NCBI GenBank assembly: GCA_022495995.1 | Contig: JAFEMH010001244.1 | Span: forward strand, 444,377 to 508,376 | Direction of reading: 5' to 3' | DNA: 64,000 nt | Source of the DNA: Adenophora triphylla var. japonica | Taxonomy: Eukaryota; Streptophyta; Magnoliopsida; Asterales; Campanulaceae | Shown: piece after piece, positions 31,172 to 44,290 of the stretch | How positions within the stretch are numbered: position 1 is the stretch's first letter | Layout: each line of letters starts with the position of its first letter | Position numbers and translations under genes: made by a program | The notes under the pieces: generated by a model | Seen by the model: the letters and a program-made list of their open reading frames with translations, nothing else | Databases searched by the model: none | Told to the model about the DNA's origin: nothing

Positions 31172-32892
31172 TATCCCAAAGGAGAAAAGCTTTTATTTTC
31201 AAAACAAAAATCGATACTTGGTATATAGGTGGAAACCACTTACCCTTCCTGTACACTCCCTGATGTGGGAGTTGGGATAACCGGTGGTTTAACAATCCAC
31301 GTACCAGTATCCCTTTTCGAAAATTTTTTTTTTTGAAAAAATAAAAGAAAGCTTTTCCCTTTGAGCGGGTTAGACTCCCATCGCCGATTTCATTAATCGT
31401 GCTTGCTTTCTTTACCATGCATTGCATCATTTGCATCTTGGAATTTGTGCATACTTTGAAACGGGAAACAACCCGAAAAATAGCAAAAGAAGTGGAACCT
31501 GGAAAATTGATCCATGCAGTCGTACGGCTCAATCCTCATTGGATTCTGACCGGGCGACCTCAGTGACAATTCCACCAGGAAAAATCATGGTTAATACGGC
31601 GGTCCTAGCAGCTTGGGGCTACTCAGCTCCATGACTGACTAGGGCTCCCAGAAAATTTACGTGCTTATGTGTTGCATTTTCCCCCGTCCCGAAAATCATT
31701 CCTTTAAAACACATTTATGAAAATCTCTGTTTTAACTCAAAAAGGAACATTTTTAGGAGACCGCACACTACGCGCACCTGATATATCCTGTACACTTTTG
31801 CACGCACGTCCTTCTAACCCGAGGGTGGTTCAGTGCGATCACGGACACCTTACGATGCTCCCAGGCGCGCACGGAATCATCCCAACCTCCCGTGGCGGCC
31901 GGTGTCGACCAATGCACAGTCTGTGTCACACGTTTCAAAAAACCGTGACTTTTTGGTTGGTTTTTGGTCTAGTCCGTGTCATATAGCCTAGTTGCATACC
32001 CACGTAAAGGTCAAGCCTTAGCTCATAACGGAAGCCAAGATTTTCGCTCAAGCGAAATTCTGCCGAAATTCCGACAAGGAAAAATCGGTGGGATCTTGAC
32101 TCCGACATTGACTATTGACCTTGACCCGCACGGAATGCGTAAGAGTCAAGACCAAGTCTTTGCCAAAAATCAAAAGATCTTTCGCTCAAGCGAAGCTCGC
32201 CGAAAATTCCGACAAGGAAAAATTGGCAAGATCTTGGCCAGGCATTGACTTCGATTCTAACTCACGCTGCGTATGCAACGAAGTTCAATGTGACACTGTG
32301 TCATCCGGCTTTTTACCGCCCGGCCCATGCCTATTATTCTCTCGGACATTACCGAAAGTCAAAAACCGTCATTCGCTCAAGCGAAACTCTGTCAAAGATC
32401 CGTCGAGGCAGAGAGACGAGACTTTCCCGGTATTGCCTTGACTATAATCCGCATCGCTCGTGCGTTGAAAGGTCCTATGACCCGCTAGACCCGATAGGAG
32501 CGTTCTTTACTCTCGGTCGGTGGGATCCGCGTGCCCTATAGGACCCTCGCCCAGGGCCTGTCCCACAGGAGGTCGAAATACGGGTGGAATACGAGGGGTT
32601 TATAGACGTAGTGACGGAACCCGCGATCCGGGATCTAGAGTAGTTGTGAAAAAGAAGGGCGAGAACCCTTTTCCAACCAAATAGATATTAATAAAAGACA
32701 ACATTTTAAGTAAACTTGAAGATTCTAATTTGCATATTGCACGAGCCTTCGGACCTAAACACCTACCCGAGTCTAAACCTTTCCTATCCCTTTCCCGCGG
32801 CGAGAAAGAAGTGGGTGAGAACACCGGGTCGGCGACTTGTTAGCGCGAGAATCCTCGGACAGTTCGCGAGAATCCTCGGTTTCGAGAGTCGA
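31172..32892 (+). other. Element C untranslated leader
   Basis: No coding region is supported in this 1.7 kb. TTCGCTCAAGCGAA, a perfect hairpin, occurs three times: 32043-32056, 32181-32194 and 32372-32385. Similar sequences (CGACAAGG, GATCTTG) follow at least the first two. Repeated leader hairpins could help RNA packaging or dimerisation, as inference. Confidence 0.5.
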
Positions 32893-34575
32893 ATGGCCGA
32901 TTTGACGAGAGAAACAGTCTTTGGTTTGGGTAACCGGATGACTAGGGAAGAAGAGCTAACCTTAGCCACGGAAAACAGTCGTAAGGCCCATGAGGAACGG
33001 CAAGCCACACTCATTGAAGCGCTTCGTCGTCATGGAGTTCAAATAGTGGTCGAGCCCAGCGGTTCCTTGGTGATGATAGAAGATGAGCCTCCGAAGCGGC
33101 CATCTCGGCTCCATTAACCTATAACCAATGCCCTCCTCCATCCTCATACGATCCCTTATCCCGGGATTACCCCTCTTGAGTCCTTTCCAACATCTCAAGC
33201 CATCGGGATCCCGACACCCTCACCTCCTCAAATGAGACCCGGCTTTGTTCCCTATCAACGAGAAAGCAAACGCCTCGGCTATCCCGGTTACGCGGCCTCT
33301 GCATTACCCATGGGATTCACTCCCTCTCCTCGGTATGGGCCATCCCGGGCATTCCCTAGGCCTCAAAATCAGCTCAATGATCCTTACAATTCATGTCTTG
33401 CCACGGCAGATCTTCCACCTCCAACTTTGCCCACAGGACCCCGGGAGGTTCCGTATCCTTTTTCCTACTTCGGAAATTATGAGCCTAATTCCTATGCCTC
33501 CGGCCGATCTCACGGGAACACGGGACTGGTCAAGTTTACACTTACTTCCCTCCAAAGACCCCCGAGCCTTGGTACCGGCTACCACTGTGCCACCTCTTGT
33601 CCTTCCACCCAAATCGGATAAGCCTTCTCGGGAATCGAGCAATCCTAAACCATCCCCCGACTCCGACATGGCTTGGCTAATGGAACAAGTTAGGTCCATG
33701 CAAGAGAAGTTTGGGGAAATAGACACCAAGAGGACGGCATACCGGATCACTGATCCCAGCAAAGTTGTCCCTCTCCCTCCAAAATTCGAATGCCGAAATT
33801 GAAAAGTTCAGCGGCGATTGTCCCCGGACTCACATTGAAAGCTACATTCTTGCCATGAGAGCCAAAGATTGTACACGGCAACAAATGGCCGATCATTTTC
33901 AGATTATCATTAAAAGGTTCAGCTCTTAGGTGGTTCTGCATGTGAAACCCAGGCCCGAGCTACTTGGGACCGAGATCAAGGAAAGCGTTCCTAGAAAAGT
34001 ATAAGGCCAATTTGAATTGGGAAACCAGCGGAATGACCTACGGGGTACCCTACAACGTTCGAGATGAGCCGGTAAGTGAATTCTACAAGAGATGGAATTG
34101 GAAGCTCGGTGAAATGATGACCCCACTCAATGAAGAGGAACGGATGGAGATCTTCCAATCTTGCTTGAAACCTCAACTAAGAGTCCAAATTGGCAATTAC
34201 TACTATCACGACCTTCGGGCAATGGTAAATGCCGGCACCAAGTTTGAGAATGCCTTCAATATGGCCCGACCCACGAGGCGGCCAGTTCTTATCGCTACAA
34301 AGCACCGGTGTCAAATGCCCAGTGTCATCCGTGAAAGGAAAAGAAGTGATTGGCGCTGTTAATTACATTCGAGAATGAGAAAGCGGGACGGAATGCGAGG
34401 CCAAGCTGCTGCAAAGCCAAAGCTCCCTTTCTATCTTCTTGAAGATTTCGGAATGCCACTAGAAAAGGTCTTCGACGGTTTGGTAGCCCAAGGACTCATC
34501 GAGACCTTTGGAAAGCTGGAAGCCCGGGAACCCCGGTGTCAGAATGGACGAGACCAAACAACGTCGCTTTCACAA
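32893..34575 (+). pseudogene. Element C gag
   Basis: The likely start MADLTRETVFGLGNRM (32893) is followed by a charged helix (EEELTLATENSRKAHEERQ), a proline-rich middle (33232-33600), AWLMEQVRSMQEKFGEID, and the gag core (CPRTHIESYILAMRAKD, then VSEFYKRWNWKLGEMM and NEEERMEIFQSCLKPQLR). The tail has FYLLEDFGMPLEKVF. At least five frameshifts and stops break it. No zinc knuckle is clear. It would form the particle. Confidence 0.75.
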
Positions 34576-35600
34576 TTATCATGGCCATAACACTAATGAT
34601 TGCACCTACACGAAGCTCTGATCTCTCGCCTAGTTGAAGAAGGCAAGTTAGAACCACCTCGGGGTCCCAATGTGGTCAAGAATCCTCTTCCTTGCTAACA
34701 ATCGAGTCAACATGATCGAGTTCGGAGGAACGAATGGAAACGGTTTTGGAAATCCGGAGGTCATAGATATCTGAAATTCAATATTCCTTATCTTTGAATT
34801 ACAGGGAAATGGAAAGATCGATTAATGCCTCCGCCATGGAGGGACGGTTTGGACCCATAGTCGGAGCGATTTCGTTAATGTTGTCGAGCTCGGCCTCTTT
34901 TCTACGACATCGAACCGGTAACCATGGTCAAGATTACGGAAGAAAGGCTCACTTATGAAGGCTGCGAGTTTGAAGTAAAACAAGCCATGTTAATGAAAGT
35001 CTCTCAGAACCTTTCATCACCCATGATGAGCATAATGTGTTTGTAATGGCTCTTACTACTCCCGAGGATCATTCCCAACCCCTGTTTGGGAAAAGGTAGA
35101 GAGAAGAGTGAACAAGCCGGAAGACTTTTGGGATGAAGAGAGTTGTATCTCGAATCTTTGAAAGCACAACCGGTCCTCTTGCCCAGGAGGTACAAATGGA
35201 TGAAGTTAAGTTCGAAAGGAGATTTCGCCGAGATCGGTAAGTACTTCCTATGGAATTGGTGTCGACAAAGGCAATAATGATCCGCGAGTGCACAATCAAA
35301 TGACAACGGCGCAAGGCTGCTACTCCCAGGGCAACGGCAAGAAGGAGTGAGATCCCGGTCCAACCCTTGTCAAGTCCCCCTCGAGTCAATAAGTAGCGTA
35401 GGGTCCAGAGTCGGTGTTGTCTATTCGGTCAGTCGGGAATCTTTGAATTCCGGTCCTCGAGTCATCCAAAGGCCTCACGCCTGAGGATTATGAAAATGTA
35501 ATCGATGTCATCTTTCCCCTTATTTTGAATGAAATGACAAATCTTTGATTATCCTCTTATTGCCAACTTAACAAATGATAAATTAACTCAAAACTTAACA
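34576..35600 (+). pseudogene. Element C protease region, decayed
   Basis: This is where protease should lie, but no active-site motif is found in any frame. Fragments such as MIEFGGTNGNGFGNPE and EERLTYEGCEFEVKQ suggest former coding sequence. Many frameshifts. Confidence 0.4.
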
Positions 35601-36790
35601 ACGAGTTAATAATGAATCATTTGAACAAGATGCAAACACACTAAACGAACAATACATTAAAGAAATCTTTAAGCGGGTTTCGAAAAAGAGGAAAACCGGG
35701 CCCAAGCTGCCGAGGAGGTTTTGATAAGTGTGAACTTGGGTACTATTGAGGAACCTAAAGAGACACAGATTGGAAGCTTCTTCCGGGGGTTGAAAGGGAC
35801 GGATTGATTGAAGTTTGCTCGGAGAATACGTCGACGTGTTTGCATGGTCATACAAGGATATGCCGGGGCTAGACAGGTTCGATAGTAGAACACAGAATCC
35901 CTCTAGCACCGAGATGCTAAGCCGGTAAAAGCAACGAGAGAAAGATTAAGCCGGAATGGTCTCTACGGGTCAAAGAAGAAATTGAGAAGCTCTGCGGGTA
36001 GGGTTCATCGAGTCATTGAATACCCGACATGGTTGTCTAACATCGTGGCCAGTAACCAAGGCCAATGGGAAGGTGCGGCTTTGTGTGGATTTCCGAGATA
36101 CGAACAAGGCCGGCCCAAAGACGACTACCCTGCGCAAACATAGACATCTGGTGGACTCCACTGCCCAACTACGAAGTCAAATCCTTCGTTGATGGTTTTG
36201 CGAGCTACAACCGAGATCAAGATGGCCGAGGAAGACCGGGAAAAGACTGGCCTTCACCACACCATGGGGAACCTCTTGTTATACATTAATGCCATTCGGG
36301 CTCAAGAATGCCGGTGCTACTTACGAAGAGGCGGCGACCGCGCTTTTTCATGACATGATCCACAAGGAGATTGAGGTCTACGTAGATGATATGATAATCC
36401 ACTCCAAAGGAGAGGGTGGGCGGCACTTTGTTGACCTACGAAAATTCTTTGAGAGGTTGAGACAACATTCCATGAGATTAAACCACACTTGCCAAATGCA
36501 CCTTCGGAGTGACAAGGGGAAAAGTGCTTGGGTATATGGTCACGGAGCGAGGTATAGAAGTTGACCCCAGAAAGATCAAAGCCATCATGGATATGAGGCC
36601 ACCTCAAACCCGGACGGAAGTCAAGAGCTTCATGGGTAAATTGCGGTACATCGGCCGTTTCGTCAATCGGTTGACCACTATGTGCGAGCCCATCTTCAAG
36701 CTCATGAAGAAGAATGTGGACACGAGAATGGACCGAAGAATGCCAAGATGCCTTTGACCAAATCAAGGCATACTTAGTACATCCCCGGTA
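35601..36790 (+). pseudogene. Element C reverse transcriptase
   Basis: Fragments in order: EIFKRVSKKRKTGPKL, KPEWSLRVKEEIEKL, EYPTWLSNIV-like, KVRLCVDFRD, MPFGLKNAGATYEEAATALF, then EVYVDDMIIHSK with the catalytic YVDD (near 36390). TERGIEVDPRKIKAIMDMRP and SFMGKLRYIGRFVNRL form the thumb region. Frames change many times. It is the part that element B lacks. Confidence 0.85.
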
Positions 36791-37780
36791 CTATGCCCCC
36801 ACATAGACGAAGCCTCTTGCTCTATCTCAACCTTTATCCTGGACACGGCCGGTTGAGGCTATGCTTGCTCGGGAAAAGAAAGACTCTCGGGTAGAAAACG
36901 CCATTTACTTTGTCGGCCGGAAGCTACGGGGGAGTGAGCTCAATTACTCGGCATGTGAAAAGACACATGCGGGGCCAGTGCAGGTAGTCGGCAAATTGAA
37001 GCATTATATGCAAGCCCGCCTGTGAATTTGGTCTCGAAAATGGACCCCATCAAGTACATCTTTGACAAGCCTTCCCTCTCGATGCGTTTAGCGAAGTGGT
37101 CCTTCTTCTTGGCGAGAATCTGACATCAACTATGTGACCGAGAAAGGCCATCAAGGGTCAAGCATTGTCGAGATCACTGGCGAACTTCCCCGATAATGAA
37201 GACGAGAGGGCTGAACCCCAATTCCCGGATGAAGGGATCTTTGCGGTTGAGCACGAGAATAGATGGCAATTGTTCTTTGACGGAGCCGCTAACAAAAAGA
37301 GGAAATGGTGTAGGAATGCTATTGGTCGATCCGAAAGATGAGCATACCCCATAGCCCTCAAGTTGAACTTTCCTGCCACGAACAATGTCACCGAGTATGA
37401 AGCTGCATTGCTTTGGTTTGGAGGCTGCCTTAGAAAGAAATGTCAAGGAGCTCGAAGTTTACGGAGACTCGGCCACGATCATCAACCAAGTCTCCAACAA
37501 GTGGAAGGCTGTGGACCCCTAATCTGCAGCGGTATCATGCCCATATGGAGGAGTTATTTGGACGGTTCGGAGAAGTGACTTTCCACTACTTGCCGAGGGA
37601 AAAGAACAGTTCGCGAGATGCCACTAGCTACTCTAGCCTCATTGGTAGAGATCCCGAGGAAAAGCCATAAAGCCCTTGAGTGGGTAGAAGAGAAGCCCCG
37701 GCCTTACATTTGTGAAGTGGACACAGGACCCGAGCCCATAAAGGAACCTTGGTACAATCAGTTACCAATTCCTCAAAGAC
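36791..37780 (+). pseudogene. Element C RNase H
   Basis: The connection domain (IYFVGRKLRGSELNYSACEK-like) is followed by NRWQLFFDGAANK, the first catalytic Asp of plant Tat RNase H, and LNFPATNNVTEYEAALL with the catalytic Glu. A GDSATIINQVSNKWK-like stretch and FHYLPREKNSSRDA end it. Frameshifts occur throughout. Confidence 0.78.
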
Positions 37781-39020
37781 GGAGAGTCGGCTTTCAGAGA
37801 CGAAGAAGGTAGACCAAAGAAGGTGTCGAGCCAAAAGCTTGCGAGCCACGAAAAGGTTGGCCTCCCATTATGTCATCCTAGGAGGCAACCTACAAGAAAC
37901 GCTATCAAGGACCACTCCTCTTATGTGTCACTCAAGAAAGAGCCGAGAGAGTTGATGACCGAAGTCACAATGGTCCTTGCGGTCCTCACATGAATGCGAG
38001 CCACGATGCAAGTGATCCTCGAGAATGGGTTACTCTTGGATCTCCATGGAGGACAGTTGCGTTCGGCACGTCCGAACTGCGACAAATGCCGGCGGTTTGC
38101 CAACCTCAACCATCTCCCACCTCATGACACATGTCTTGCATGGCGACTCCTTGGCCGTTTGCAACTTGGGGCATTGACGTGATAGGGAAAATAACCCCGA
38201 CGGGAAGCAATGGGCACGAGTTCGTGTTGGTAGCCATCGACTACTTCACCAAGTGGGTAGAGGCCAAGTCCTACAAGGTCCTCACTTCCGAGAAAAGTGG
38301 CCCGAGTTCATCAAAGAAAACATAATGTGCGAGATATGGGGTGCCCAACGAGATCATTTACGATAATGGGTCACACTTTGAAGGAGGCTGCGATAGGCTG
38401 GCTGTCGAGAATTCGAGTCACTCGCCATAAGTCGTCTCCGTACGAGACCTCGAGACTAATGGAGCCGTGGAAAGCTGCTAATAAGACGCTCGAGCGGATC
38501 ATCAGGAAAATGGCCACCCGTGGTCGTGATTGGCCCGAAAAGGCTGCACTTGGCACTATGGGGCTCTGAACGTCTGTCGAACGACACCACGGGAGAAACT
38601 CCTTTTGCCCTAACTTACGGGATGGAAGCGGTGTTACCGGTGGAGTTGGAAATCCCGTCATTAAGGGTCCTCTGGAAAACTTGGTGTCAATGAAGTGGAA
38701 TGGTTGCGCGGCGGCATGATGAGTTAGCCACCTTGACGAGAGAAGGCTAAAAGCCATGGAACACACCCGAGCCTACCGGAGCGAATGGCCGGAGCGTTTG
38801 ATAAAAGGTCAAGGCCGGAGACATCAAGAAGGTGACTTAGTCTTTGAAAGTAAAGCCCCTACCAGAGAAACACCCCACAGGAAAATGGGAACCCGTCTGG
38901 ATCGGCCCTTATGTGGTGCGAGAAGATATTATCGGGAGGAGCCATGAAGCTTGCGGACTTGGATGGCAATCCCTTTGTCCACCCGGTCAACGGTGATAAA
39001 CTCAGAAGATACTATGTCTA
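37781..39020 (+). pseudogene. Element C integrase
   Basis: The N-terminal part has RLASHYVILGG, GPHMN and a CDKC-like zinc region. The core has TWGIDVIGKITP (first Asp), FVLVAIDYFTKWVEA and IYDNGSHF (second Asp). The C-terminal part has EGDLVF, GNPFVHPVNGDKLRRYYV and a TAA at 39018. Frameshifts at about 38300, 38400 and 38570. It shares long identical peptides with element B's integrase. Confidence 0.86.
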
Positions 39021-39260
39021 ATAAAAAAAAAAAAAATAAAAAAAAATAAAAAAAAAAAAAAAAAAAAGTGCAAAAAGAGTAATACCCGGCTAATTTGAAA
39101 ACCCCAAAAAGGGCGGTCTAGGCAAAAGACGGGGTTGCACATATAAAAAAAAAAAAAAAAAAAAATCTTAGTGCAAAAAGAGTAATGCCCGGCTAAGTGA
39201 AAACCCCAAAAAGGGCGGTCTAGGCAAAAAACGAGTGCACATAAAAAAAATTAGTTCACC
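39021..39260. repeat. A tracts and tandem repeat after pol of element C
   Basis: Three A-rich tracts separate two copies of a roughly 110-bp unit with GTGCAAAAAGAGTAAT, CCCGGCTAA and AAAGGGCGGTCTAGGC. It lies in the interval between two convergent genes, as do the T-tract repeats of element B. The sequence from 39338 to 39643 shows nothing else. Confidence 0.75.
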
Positions 39261-39263
39261 AGA

Positions 39264-39337
39264 ATGAACTACGTAGACCTGAGCCCCTTAGCCTTTCTTG
39301 TAAAAGGGGAACGTAGGCAGCCATATATGGTTCGGTC
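39264..39337 (+). other. Hairpin module, copy 1 of element C, after pol
   Basis: CTACGT (39269-39274) pairs with ACGTAG (39311-39316). Inside, CCCCTT pairs with AAGGGG. GGCAGCC and TGGTTCGGTC follow. The matching B copy at 9244-9306 keeps the outer stem and tail. Confidence 0.65.
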
Positions 39338-39643
39338 TAAACAATAAAAAAGGACAATAAAGCTTTCATGAAGTGCGTCCTCAGCAATAAATAAAGGGTA
39401 TTTCAGTTTTCATAAAACGGGTCCCAATCAATAAAGACATTTGAATTTCCATGAAATGTGTCTTGACTAATTTCTAAAATAATATTTCTTGTTCATTACA
39501 AGTCAAAAATTTCTTGATGAGTTCAAGCACGGTCTACCTCTTGACTCTGCTAACCTGCTACATAGATCTAAAATACAATAAAATGCCTAAATAAACTAAT
39601 GTGTTTGCAAAATGGCAATAAGGGAATCCTAAGAAAAGATTTG

Positions 39644-41140
39644 TCAGTCGTCATTCGCTGAGTCTTCTTTGGTCTTCTTCCCTTTTCCTCGGCCTCTTCG
39701 AGTCTTCTTCCTTTTCTTCTCAATAATGTCGGTATCCCTCATCCCGACCTCTGGTATCCTCACTGGAGCCTCTACCAACCCCGTGTCAATAAGCGCTCTC
39801 TCTGTCAGAGGCACGAGTCCGCACCTCCTCCCTCGAGCCTCGGTCGAAGGAGCGACCTCGGACAACCTCTTGTACCGAGCCTCCGTATCTCGACCAAGTC
39901 ACATTGGTTATGGCAACTCGCCTTAGCCTCGAGTCTCCCTCGAGTCCTACTCGAGTCGCAGTGTTCAGCTCCCAATGAAAGCTCGACGTCTCTCCTCCAA
40001 GATAACACAGTCGCTCCCGTCTCCCTCTCGTACCGGTCCAGTAGACGGTGGTCAAGATGGTGCTCTTCACGCTCTGAAGATAGCCCTGGGTGGGAAAGCG
40101 GCATGTGTCCAAGCCTTTGAGAAGAAAGAGAAGGCTGGTTGGATCCCTCATGTCCTAGAGACACCACCTCCATGGTCGGATGTCCTCCCGAGTCACTCGA
40201 TGGCTCTGTAAAGCCCCAACTGCTGGATACCAAGCGGGGGTATATAAAAGGATGACCGGCGAGAATCACGGAACCCTCACAACATAAGACTCCTGAAATA
40301 TCCTCACAGTGATACGCAGCCTCCAATGTGGTATCCACCAGCGGATGTCCGAAGTGGATAGCCTAGCCATCATCGGCTCCGGCTACCCTGTTCCTGTGCC
40401 TAGGCGCACCTCTCAGAAATCACCCGAGGGCAGAGTCGGCAAAGCCCGAGGCAAAGCCTCGAGCCTCTCCTACAGCCACAAAGTCAACATAGCCGGACTC
40501 CCGGACATCATGAAATGGTCTCCCCGAGCCATCCTGTCGATCCCATGAAATGTCTCTCCCAAAACCAGCGGGACAATATCCTTCCCAGCCACTGCGGTCT
40601 CGACCATGTCCAAGAGGCCACTATGACGAGATCCCACGGACTCGGCGGTGAACAGAACGAGAGAATACGCGAGAGAATGAAAGCATCCATAGCCACCGTG
40701 GTCGCAGCCATATGCGGAGACCCAGGCACTGCCGGGATATCGAAAGGTCAATCCTATCAGGGCTACCATCATCCTCTCGGCCTCTCCCGGAGGAATCTGC
40801 GAGAAAAGATGCAAGCTTTACCGTCGCGGCACGTCTCCGATCAGCGGAATAGATATAGCCTCGGTCTCGGGACCCCAATCAAGGCTCTGAAGTCTTCGTG
40901 CGTTGGGACAATTTCGTTGTAAGAGAAGCGATAAACATGTCTCCGGACGTCCCGGAACTTTCTTTGCGGCTCTCAACGGGTCCCAATCGGGCGGGAGATC
41001 CCTCAAATGCCATAAAGACTTGATCTTGAAGGAAGAATCAAGCGATCCCTTGTGATTTTGGAAGTTATGTCTCGCCCAAGATTGAAGACCGGATAGAAAA
41101 TGGTCTCGCTTCCCCCTTTGCAATCGACGGGCTTCTCCAT
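39644..41140 (-). pseudogene. Antisense gene aORF2 of element C
   Basis: Read on the minus strand from MEKPVDCKGG (41140), the blocks are PPDWDPLRAA, RDVRRHVYRFSYNEIVPT, EDFRALIG, EAISIPLIGD, then GKDIVPLVLGETFHGIDR and GSPAMLTLW, ending in EKKRKKTRRGRGKGKK with the stop at 39644. Each is matched in the same order by element B aORF2 (7020-8593). The basic end may be a nuclear signal. Several frameshifts. An acceptor-like TTCCTGCAG lies at about 41190, so the start may lie in an exon. The function is unknown. Confidence 0.58.
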
Positions 41141-41249
41141 CGCAAAGTGATCAAAGATGGTGCTTTTAGGTCCAAAATATGCTCTGCAGGAACAATTGGG
41201 ACAAGTCTAGAGTGAAAATGAAATGAAATGGCCAAGCCTTGCTTTTATT

Positions 41250-41324
41250 CGAGAAAATAACCGGCTCGAGACGGAGCTGTAAGCCGCACGGCTTCATTTT
41301 CCCTCGAGGCCATGCCGCACGGCT
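41250..41324 (-). promoter_or_regulatory. Paired palindromes before aORF2 of element C
   Basis: CCGCACGGCT at 41284-41293 and 41315-41324 start 31 bp apart, exactly as in the C LTR, and share the following TTCATT/ACATTAGCC stretch. They lie about 145-180 bp upstream of the aORF2 start. The TATA-like candidates downstream (TTATTTTC, GAATAAAAG) are weak. Confidence 0.5.
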
Positions 41325-41708
41325 ACATTAGCCCTCTGCGGAAAAAAATTCTGCGGCAACCAAGATTGCTGCCCAAGGGAGTTTTCACCCCACTTTTTCA
41401 ATCAAAACACTGTACAAAAACATATCCGAAGCCATTCAAGCATTTATATACCATTATAAATCATTTTGGCCCTGTTTCGACCCCAATTCCAAGCAAAAAG
41501 TCGCCCCAAGGCTCGAGATAATATGCAAATTGAGAAAGCATAAATTAGAAAAGTAAATAAAATGTAAATACAATGTTTTCGCCCCATCGGCGCCCAAATA
41601 AAGCAAAAAATAAACAAGTTGTGCATAAAAATTGTTCATTGTTTGTTTTCGTTCCAAATCTATTCTAGAGACCTCCTAGGCCTCCGATTCTTCTTCCTCC
41701 TCATCATT

Positions 41709-44290
41709 TGCTCAACTCATAGATGCTAGCCTCCCTCATCAAGTCCTCTGGTCGCTCACGTCGGACAAATGGACATTATCGTGCCCGTACTCGGCCAGTT
41801 TGCTCCCGAGAATGTCGGCGTTGGGTCCCCGCCCGAGGCATGGCCTTTGGAAGAGTACTCGAGGCCGATGAGGTAGGCAATGCCCCAGACGTGCCGTCTC
41901 TTGCGCCCGAGCTCCTGTGCATCAGCTGCCGCCTTCGAAGCGCGAGCCGGCTTCCTCGAAGAGGCGGCACATGTCCTTCCGGCCCCTATTGCACTTTGAC
42001 CGGCCTATCGTAAGTGCGAGCTGGAACACGAAAAGAAGAAAATCTCGAAAAATCTCGAAAATCTCGAGAAAATTGCAAAAGCGAGAAAATGCTGAAAGCT
42101 GAAAGGGAAAGACCCTAAAGTATACTTACGGTGCTATCGGGCGGCAAGGTGTCTTGGGGCTCCCTAGCATCGGGGACGGTATCCTCATCCTCCTCGGCAC
42201 TCCATGGACCACATAGGACGGATGCGCGGGAGGGATCGGCGGGTCGATAGGCTCATCCTCCCCGTATCCACAGTGACCGCCCGGCTTCGCTGGCTTACGT
42301 AGGCGTCCTCGGCGCGGCCTCCACAAACACGGCGTAGGGGGTGTCCATGTCAAAGTACTCCTCTGCGGCCACGCCGCACAGTACCTCGCTATCTCTCATC
42401 CTCTGGCCAATCCACAGGCATGGCATCCGTCTTTGGAGGATCTGAGGAGTAATGGCGTCAATGGAGGGACATGGCCATCTTTGCCTCGAGAAACGGTCCC
42501 CCAAGTAAATGACATCACATGTCGGCCCGGTGAGCCACCTCCTGCTGCCTCGTCACATCAATGGCATCTCCCGGCCAAGATCTCAGGATACACCCCCGAG
42601 GGTAGAAGTCCACTCCGTCGTGCCCGTCCACGTTGATGGTGGCCTCACCATTTTGTAGTCGAAGGTAATCCGGGTCTTCCCAGTGAATTTATCCCTCGCA
42701 TCTCCCCTCCGGCGAACCATAGCGGGGAAGATGGTGACATCGCTCTGCTGGTTCCAAGGGAAGAACCCGATCACCTCGCAAAACCCAGGCTGCATGTTCA
42801 AAACATCAAAAGGTCATTCTCTCTCTCATAAAAGTCTCAAGACGGGGAAAAGAGAAAAGAGAAAAGAAAGGAGACTACCTCAAGGGCAAATGAGAAAGCG
42901 ATCCATGGAAACGACTTTGTTCCGGCGTACATGTCCAACGAGAAGTACAACTCAGCCAATCCGGCCTCGCCCCGAAGACCGTCCCTATCCCGTCCACATC
43001 CTCCAAAGAGTCGAGGAGGCAAGTCATGGCCGGCGTCCCGGGAATTAGCAAAGATAGTGGCGATAGCATCAACCATATGAATGCTCTAGCCGAGTGGCTG
43101 AGCGGTCACATCATTAACGGCAAAGTTACGCATGCAAGTACGGCTTGCCACCTCGGCGTTCAGCGTCTCCATCCCCGGCCCCTTGGGAATCGGCTCAAAC
43201 CCTACCAAAGCACTGGAATTCCTCGGCGTAATGTGGTCTCTCCAAGTCACGGGCCTCCCGGTGAGCGTAGGCCGGTAATAGGCGTGAAGTCGGCGGGAGT
43301 CCTTTGTCGGCTCTCCCGGCTCGGAGTGGAAGCTATGGGTGCTATCCCACGGAACTCGAAAGGGCTGGACGAGCCCTTGCTCTTAGAGGTGATGTGAACA
43401 CCCCTGTCGATGGCCTCTACAAATGCATCCAGACCGGTAGCCCTCACCAAATTCTTGGGGTTCACCCCATTCTTCTCGAAATCCGGCATCCTCTGCCAAA
43501 GCTTAACCGCTATCTCAGATGGTCCTCTAGACTTGTTCTCACGTAGACAAGCACAAAAAAAGAAGTGTCAGTCCTTCATCATTTTCAAAAGCATGCATAT
43601 ATTCACAAAAATGCACATATTTTCAAAAGAAAAGCATTCACAAAAGTTTTTCTAGCATTATTTGCATCAAAAAAGCGTCTTTCATCACTTGAAACGCGTC
43701 ATGTCAAGTCCCATTGCTTTCCTAAGGCACAAAATCACAATTTTCACAATTATTTGCACATAAGCATTATTCTTTCAGAAATGGCATGCATGAATCATTT
43801 TCATCTTCCTAAATCATGTTTTCTCATTGAAAATCAGAATTTTGACCTAGTTCTAGCACAAGGCAAGAACTCCGTCTCATATTTTGAAAATTCTCATTCT
43901 TACTTCATTTGCGAGAAAAAAGTGAGTCATTCTCATAATTTTCATCAAATAATGCATATTCTTAGCCTCATAGGTTGTTCATGCATCTCAAAATCATTCA
44001 AAAAATCATTCAAAAATTCCTAAGTTCGGGTCAAGCCCTAAACCATTCGAAATTCAAGCAAAATTATCGGAATTGAGCAAATTAAGAATGCTTACCCCAA
44101 CCGATCGCGGGTTCGTTGATTTATGCTCCCTTCTCCCCGGGTAAAGCTCCGATGGAGGCGTAAGGAAGTCATACTTCCTCTCCGTCCGAACGAGCTCCTT
44201 TCTCCTCCTTCTCGCAGCCGCGGAGATGTTCCTTCTTGCTTGCCTCGGTATGGGATTGCCCTCCGGATCCATTCCAATCGATAGAAGCAA
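41709..44290 (-). pseudogene. Antisense gene aORF1 of element C (spliced)
   Basis: Exon 1 on the minus strand starts MLLSIGMDPEGNPIP or close to it. It has a basic stretch (ISAAARRRRKELVRTERKY) and ends at a TTGGG|GTAAGC donor (44096). Exon 2 (about 43535-42865) has MPDFEKNGVNPKNLVRATG, AGLAELYFSLD and ends ALE|GTAGTC. Exon 3 starts after an ACATGCAG acceptor with CEVIGFFPWNQQ. A GTAAGT donor after CRPIAP (about 42128) and further exons to about 41725 complete it. Element B has the same motifs and donor positions. It is broken by frameshifts and the function is unknown. Confidence 0.58.

Noticed and set aside
39264..39337. tRNA-like gene (ends TGGTTCGGTC)
   Set aside because: No anticodon arm, acceptor stem or A-box/B-box arrangement could be built. 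Better described as a hairpin module.
41444..41657. Small hydrophobic minus-strand frames that could be a membrane peptide
   Set aside because: They lie between aORF1 and aORF2 of C in AT-rich sequence; no counterpart in B.
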